From assembly GCA_946529195.1 (NCBI GenBank), contig CAMMZE010000024.1:1-9006 (forward strand): a stretch of 9,006 nt of DNA, written 5' to 3'. Under the pieces are notes generated by a model that ran no database searches, was not told where the DNA came from, and was given only the letters and a program-made list of their open reading frames with translations. Source of the stretch: an uncultured Lachnospiraceae bacterium. Lineage in GTDB: Bacteria > Bacillota_A > Clostridia > Lachnospirales > Lachnospiraceae. The translations under genes were made by a program, and so were the position numbers. Shown here piece by piece: positions 5,907 through 9,006 of the stretch. How positions within the stretch are numbered: the stretch's first letter is position 1; the number at the start of each line of letters is the position of its first letter.

Positions 5907-6971
5907 ATGGAAGACAGATATGTTGCTTATGCGGGTACTTTCACCAGAGGGGAAAGTGAGGGCATTTATATTATGGATCTGAGCATGCCCCGGCCGACAC
6001 TGAAGATCCGGGACGTTTTCAAGATCAACAATCCTTCTGTCCTGCAGATCTCTGCAGACGGCAGATATTTATATTCTTCTTTTGACGGCGGCGTTGCCGC
6101 TATGCGGATTCTGGAGGACGGCGGTCTGGAGATGATGGGGACGGCATCTGTCAATGGACTCCGGCCGGCTTCTCTCTGCGTCGACCGGGCAAACCGCTAT
6201 CTGGTGAGCGGCGGCTATCATGACGGCAAGCTTACCATACTGAAGATCCAGAAAAACGGCAAGGTCGGAGAGGTGACCGATGAGATCTTCATGAAGGGAC
6301 TGGGCAGCGTCGGCGGCAGACATTATCATTCCCATATCAGGTGCGTGACATTTACGCCCGATGAAAAGTATCTGGCCGTTGTTGACCTGGGAATGGATCA
6401 GGTACAGGTCTTTGCCTTTGATCATGAACACGGAAAGCTGAAAAAGCATTCCATCATCCGCTGTGAGCTGGAGTCCGGCCCCAGAGATATGGTATTTTCC
6501 CATAATGGGAAGTTTGCCTATATCCTGCATGAATACGGCAATTATGTGACCCAGTATGCCTATGAGGAGGATGGGGCTGTCTTTACCAGGATGCAGCAGC
6601 TCTCCACCCTTCCGGAGGATTATAAGAATTATAACAGCGCGATCTGTCTGGAACTCTCGGAGGATGACAGGCATCTGTTTGCCAGCAACTCCGGCAATAA
6701 TTCTGTCGCAATCTTCGAGATCGAGCCCGAGAGCGGACAGATGCAGCAGATGTGTGTCCTCCCGATATCCGGTGAGTTCCCCAGCGATACCCTGATTATG
6801 CCGGACGGGATCCATTTTGCGTCCGTCAATCAGGAGGGGAGTTCCATTACCATGTTCAAGATCAACTATGAGAAAGGATATTTTGTCATGGACGGAAAGC
6901 CTGTCCACCTGCCGTATCCGGTTTGCATCCGTCTGCACAAACTGCAGGACACTTCCCATGTTTCTCAATAA
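5907..6971 (+). CDS. Beta-propeller lactonase-family protein (6-phosphogluconolactonase-like)
   Basis: This 354-residue protein fits the seven-bladed propeller lactonase family (Pgl/YkgB type), whose best-known members hydrolyse 6-phosphogluconolactone in the pentose phosphate pathway. Blade-like repeats are visible: YVAYAGTFTRGESEGIYIMD (5-24), SADGRYLYSS (49-58), YLVSGGYHDGKLTILKI (98-114), FTPDEKYLAVVDLGMDQVQV (149-168), SGPRDMVFSHNGKFAYILHE (190-209), and ASNSGNNSVAIFEI (259-272). A His-rich stretch HYHSH lies at 139-143. There is no signal peptide or membrane segment, so it is probably cytoplasmic. As I recall the family, enzymes usually show GPRH and SNRGH-like motifs; here these read GPRD and SNSGN, so lactonase activity is uncertain. 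AAAGGAG lies 6 nt before the ATG. No terminator separates it from typA. Confidence 0.85.
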   Translation: MEDRYVAYAGTFTRGESEGIYIMDLSMPRPTLKIRDVFKINNPSVLQISADGRYLYSSFDGGVAAMRILEDGGLEMMGTASVNGLRPASLCVDRANRYLVSGGYHDGKLTILKIQKNGKVGEVTDEIFMKGLGSVGGRHYHSHIRCVTFTPDEKYLAVVDLGMDQVQVFAFDHEHGKLKKHSIIRCELESGPRDMVFSHNGKFAYILHEYGNYVTQYAYEEDGAVFTRMQQLSTLPEDYKNYNSAICLELSEDDRHLFASNSGNNSVAIFEIEPESGQMQQMCVLPISGEFPSDTLIMPDGIHFASVNQEGSSITMFKINYEKGYFVMDGKPVHLPYPVCIRLHKLQDTSHVSQ

Positions 6972-6975
6972 AATC

Positions 6976-7004
6976 TTGCAAATAGCCTATGAGATTGGTA
7001 TGAT
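6976..7004 (+). promoter_or_regulatory. Predicted sigma-A promoter of typA
   Basis: TTGCAA (6976-6981) and TATGAT (6999-7004) are 17 nt apart, with TGG making an extended -10. It begins 5 nt after the stop codon of the propeller gene. Transcription would start near 7011, leaving a leader of about 60 nt to the typA ATG. Confidence 0.7.
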
Positions 7005-7070
7005 ATAAGGCGTTGCAATCGGCATAATGAAAAATGACATATACATAAGTAGAAAGAAGGATTTGAAAAA

Positions 7071-8891
7071 ATGAAAAGAGAAGACATTCGAAACGTCGCG
7101 ATCATTGCCCATGTTGACCATGGCAAAACGACGCTTGTAGATCAGCTTCTCCGTCAGAGCGGCGTATTCAGAACCAATCAGGTTGTTCAGGAAAGAGTCA
7201 TGGACTCCAATGATATCGAGAGAGAACGAGGCATCACCATTCTTTCCAAGAATACGGCAGTATATTACAACGGGGTAAAGATCAATATCGTAGACACACC
7301 GGGCCATGCTGATTTTGGCGGTGAGGTAGAGCGTGTCCTGAAGATGGTAGACGGCGTTATTCTGGTGGTAGACGCATTTGAAGGACCTATGCCCCAGACC
7401 AGATTCGTTCTGAAAAAGGCGCTGGATCTGGATCTGGCTGTCATCGTCTGCATCAATAAGATCGACCGTCCCGAGGCCCGCCCGGAGGAGGTTATCGATG
7501 AAGTCCTGGATCTGCTCATTGATCTGGACGCTACCGATGAACAGATCGAATGCCCCTTCGTCTTTGCTTCTGCCAAAAGCGGCGTAGCAAGCATGGATGC
7601 CGACGTTCCCGGCACAGATATGAAGCCTCTGTTTGAGACCATTCTGGAGCACATTCCGGCTCCGGAAGGAGATCCGGAAAAGGGAACCCAGGTGCTGATC
7701 AGCACGATCGATTACAATGAATATGTGGGCAGAATCGGTGTGGGCAAGGTAACAAGCGGCGAGATCAAAGTGAATCAGGAAGCCGTAATTGTCAACCACC
7801 ATGATCCGGATAAGTTCCGCAAGGTGAAGGTCAGCAAGCTCTATGAGTTTGAGGGACTGGGCAAGACAGATGTGGAAAGCGCCAAGATCGGTTCTATCGT
7901 TGCCATTTCCGGTATTTCAGACCTGCATATCGGCGACACACTCTGCTCTCCTGATTTTGTAGAACCCATTCCTTTCCAGAAGATTTCCGAGCCCACCATT
8001 TCCATGAATTTTCTGGTCAATGACAGCCCGCTGGCAGGACGTGAGGGCAAGTATGTGACTTCCCGTCATCTGCGTGAGCGTCTCTACAGAGAGCTGAATA
8101 CAGATGTCAGCCTCCGCGTAGAGGACACCGACAGCATGGATTGCTTCAAGGTATCCGGCCGCGGCGAACTTCACCTGTCAGTCCTGATCGAGAACATGCG
8201 CCGTGAAGGCTATGAGTTTGCAGTCAGCAAGGCAGAGGTTATCTTCAAGAAGGATGAAAACGGCAAGCTGCTTGAGCCCATGGAGCAGGCTTTCATCGAT
8301 GTTCCGGATGAATTTTCCGGCGTTGTAATTGAGAAGCTCAGTTTCCGTAAGGGTGAGCTCAAAGCCATGTCTTCCGCAAACGGAACAGGTACCCGTCTGG
8401 AGTTTCTGGTTCCCTCCCGCGGACTGATCGGCTTCCGTGATGAGTTTATGACCAGCACCAAGGGAAATGGTGTTTTAAATACCCTTTTTGCAGGCTACGG
8501 CCCCTATAAGGGAGATATCGCATACCGTAAGACAGGTTCCCTGATCGCATTTGAGCCGGGCGAGAGCATCACATACGGTCTCTTCAATGCCCAGGACCGC
8601 GGCCCTCTCTTTATCGGACCCGGCGTCAAGGTCTACCAGGGCATGGTAGTCGGCGAGAATCCCAAGGGCGGAGACATCGAGCTCAATGTCTGCAAGCGCA
8701 AGCAGATGACCAATACCCGTGCTTCCGGTTCCGACGAAGCACTGAAACTGGTGCCCCACCGCGAACTCAGTCTGGAGCAGGCACTTGATTTCATTGAGAA
8801 TGATGAACTGGTTGAGATTACACCGAAGAATATCCGCATCCGTAAAAAGATTCTGGATCCTAAACAGAGGATGCGCGCAAACAAGAAATAA
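7071..8891 (+). CDS. typA: Translational GTPase TypA/BipA
   Basis: TypA/BipA is a ribosome-associated GTPase of the EF-G/LepA superfamily, implicated in ribosome assembly and in growth under cold and other stress. All five G motifs are visible: AHVDHGKT (13-20), the switch I RGIT (53-56), DTPGH (75-79), NKID (129-132) and SAK (167-169). A beta-barrel domain II follows from about residue 200 (STIDYNEYVGRIGVGKV). EF-G-like domains III and V contain GRGELHLSVLIENMRREGYE and PSRGLIGFRDEF, and the BipA-specific C-terminal domain includes GGDIELNVCKRKQMTN and KNIRIRKKILDP. At 606 residues it has normal length and no damage. The ribosome binding site AGAAGGA is about 9 nt before the ATG. It has its own promoter and terminator. 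Confidence 0.98.
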   Translation: MKREDIRNVAIIAHVDHGKTTLVDQLLRQSGVFRTNQVVQERVMDSNDIERERGITILSKNTAVYYNGVKINIVDTPGHADFGGEVERVLKMVDGVILVVDAFEGPMPQTRFVLKKALDLDLAVIVCINKIDRPEARPEEVIDEVLDLLIDLDATDEQIECPFVFASAKSGVASMDADVPGTDMKPLFETILEHIPAPEGDPEKGTQVLISTIDYNEYVGRIGVGKVTSGEIKVNQEAVIVNHHDPDKFRKVKVSKLYEFEGLGKTDVESAKIGSIVAISGISDLHIGDTLCSPDFVEPIPFQKISEPTISMNFLVNDSPLAGREGKYVTSRHLRERLYRELNTDVSLRVEDTDSMDCFKVSGRGELHLSVLIENMRREGYEFAVSKAEVIFKKDENGKLLEPMEQAFIDVPDEFSGVVIEKLSFRKGELKAMSSANGTGTRLEFLVPSRGLIGFRDEFMTSTKGNGVLNTLFAGYGPYKGDIAYRKTGSLIAFEPGESITYGLFNAQDRGPLFIGPGVKVYQGMVVGENPKGGDIELNVCKRKQMTNTRASGSDEALKLVPHRELSLEQALDFIENDELVEITPKNIRIRKKILDPKQRMRANKK

Positions 8892-8898
8892 GGTCGAG

Positions 8899-8933
8899 GG
8901 GAGACAGGGGACGGTTCTCTGTCTCCCTTTTTT
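8899..8933 (+). terminator. Rho-independent terminator of typA, resembling a dispersed palindrome
   Basis: GGGAGACAG (8899-8907) pairs perfectly with CTGTCTCCC (8919-8927), and the stem can extend inward by G-U, G-C, G-U and A-U pairs. Six T follow (8928-8933). It starts 8 nt after the typA stop. The loop core GGGGACGGTTCT resembles a palindrome I recall as scattered in many copies through clostridial genomes. Confidence 0.9.
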
Positions 8934-8948
8934 CAAGAAGTATCGGCG

Positions 8949-8998
8949 CAAAAACAGTCCGAAAATCAACTAAAAAGCTGATTTTCAGGCTGTTTTTG
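8949..8998. repeat. Long imperfect inverted repeat near the right edge
   Basis: CAAAAACAG (8949-8957) pairs with CTGTTTTTG (8990-8998), and GAAAATCA (8961-8968) with TGATTTTC (8979-8986); the three bases between these blocks give one G-U, one G-C and one mismatch. About 19 of 20 positions pair around a 10-nt centre. It is nearly symmetric, so it could act as a terminator in both directions, for typA readthrough and for a convergent gene beyond the edge, which cannot be seen. Confidence 0.65.
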
Positions 8999-9006
8999 TA
9001 TGTAAA

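Noticed and set aside
6069..6968. A 299-codon minus-strand frame opposite the propeller gene
   Set aside because: It is antisense to a recognisable propeller protein, lacks a start signal, and its product looks like no known family.
6987..7802. A 271-codon minus-strand frame opposite the typA GTPase domain
   Set aside because: The plus strand encodes all five G motifs in this stretch; the reverse frame is a by-product of codon usage.

Overview
The window reads as ordinary core chromosome of a gut-type Clostridia, most likely a Lachnospiraceae-like Firmicute. The reasons are a fused single-chain FGAM synthase with a glutamine amidotransferase tail, a small acidic DUF1292 protein, strong GGAGG-type ribosome binding sites, sigma-A-like promoters with extended -10 boxes, and a YqeB/MocA pair typical of Clostridia that carry selenium-dependent molybdenum hydroxylases. 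Base composition is near-balanced throughout, and I see no transposase, integrase, tRNA, rRNA or CRISPR array.

Layout. Positions 1-3167 (minus) hold most of purL; its 3' end, with the amidotransferase active site, lies beyond the left edge. A 238-bp divergent intergenic region follows. It has a promoter for each side and an odd alternating-CG palindrome in the purL leader. Positions 3406-4798 (plus) are a tight two-gene operon, yqeB-mocA (4-nt gap), which should act in maturation of selenium-dependent molybdenum hydroxylases. A symmetric hairpin at 4809-4842 terminates this operon and the convergent minus-strand gene for an acidic DUF1292 protein (4846-5166). That gene has its own good promoter with a perfect 15-bp palindrome just past the predicted transcription start. 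luxS (5285-5764, minus) is next upstream. luxS and a plus-strand beta-propeller lactonase-family gene (5907-6971) diverge from promoters whose -35 boxes overlap. typA/bipA (7071-8891, plus) follows with its own promoter and a strong terminator that resembles a dispersed clostridial palindrome. The window ends in a second, long imperfect inverted repeat (8949-8998).

How the genes relate. purL belongs to de novo purine synthesis. YqeB/MocA probably help build a hydroxylase that in known systems often acts on purines or related heterocycles, but no hydroxylase, selD or yqeC is visible here. LuxS recycles S-ribosylhomocysteine and makes the AI-2 precursor. TypA is a ribosome-associated GTPase. 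I find no clear sign of a wholly new multi-gene system. The points most worth a second look are the cysteine pairs in YqeB, the operator-like palindrome before the DUF1292 gene, the overlapping luxS/propeller promoters, the altered lactonase motifs, and the palindromic elements after typA and in the purL leader.
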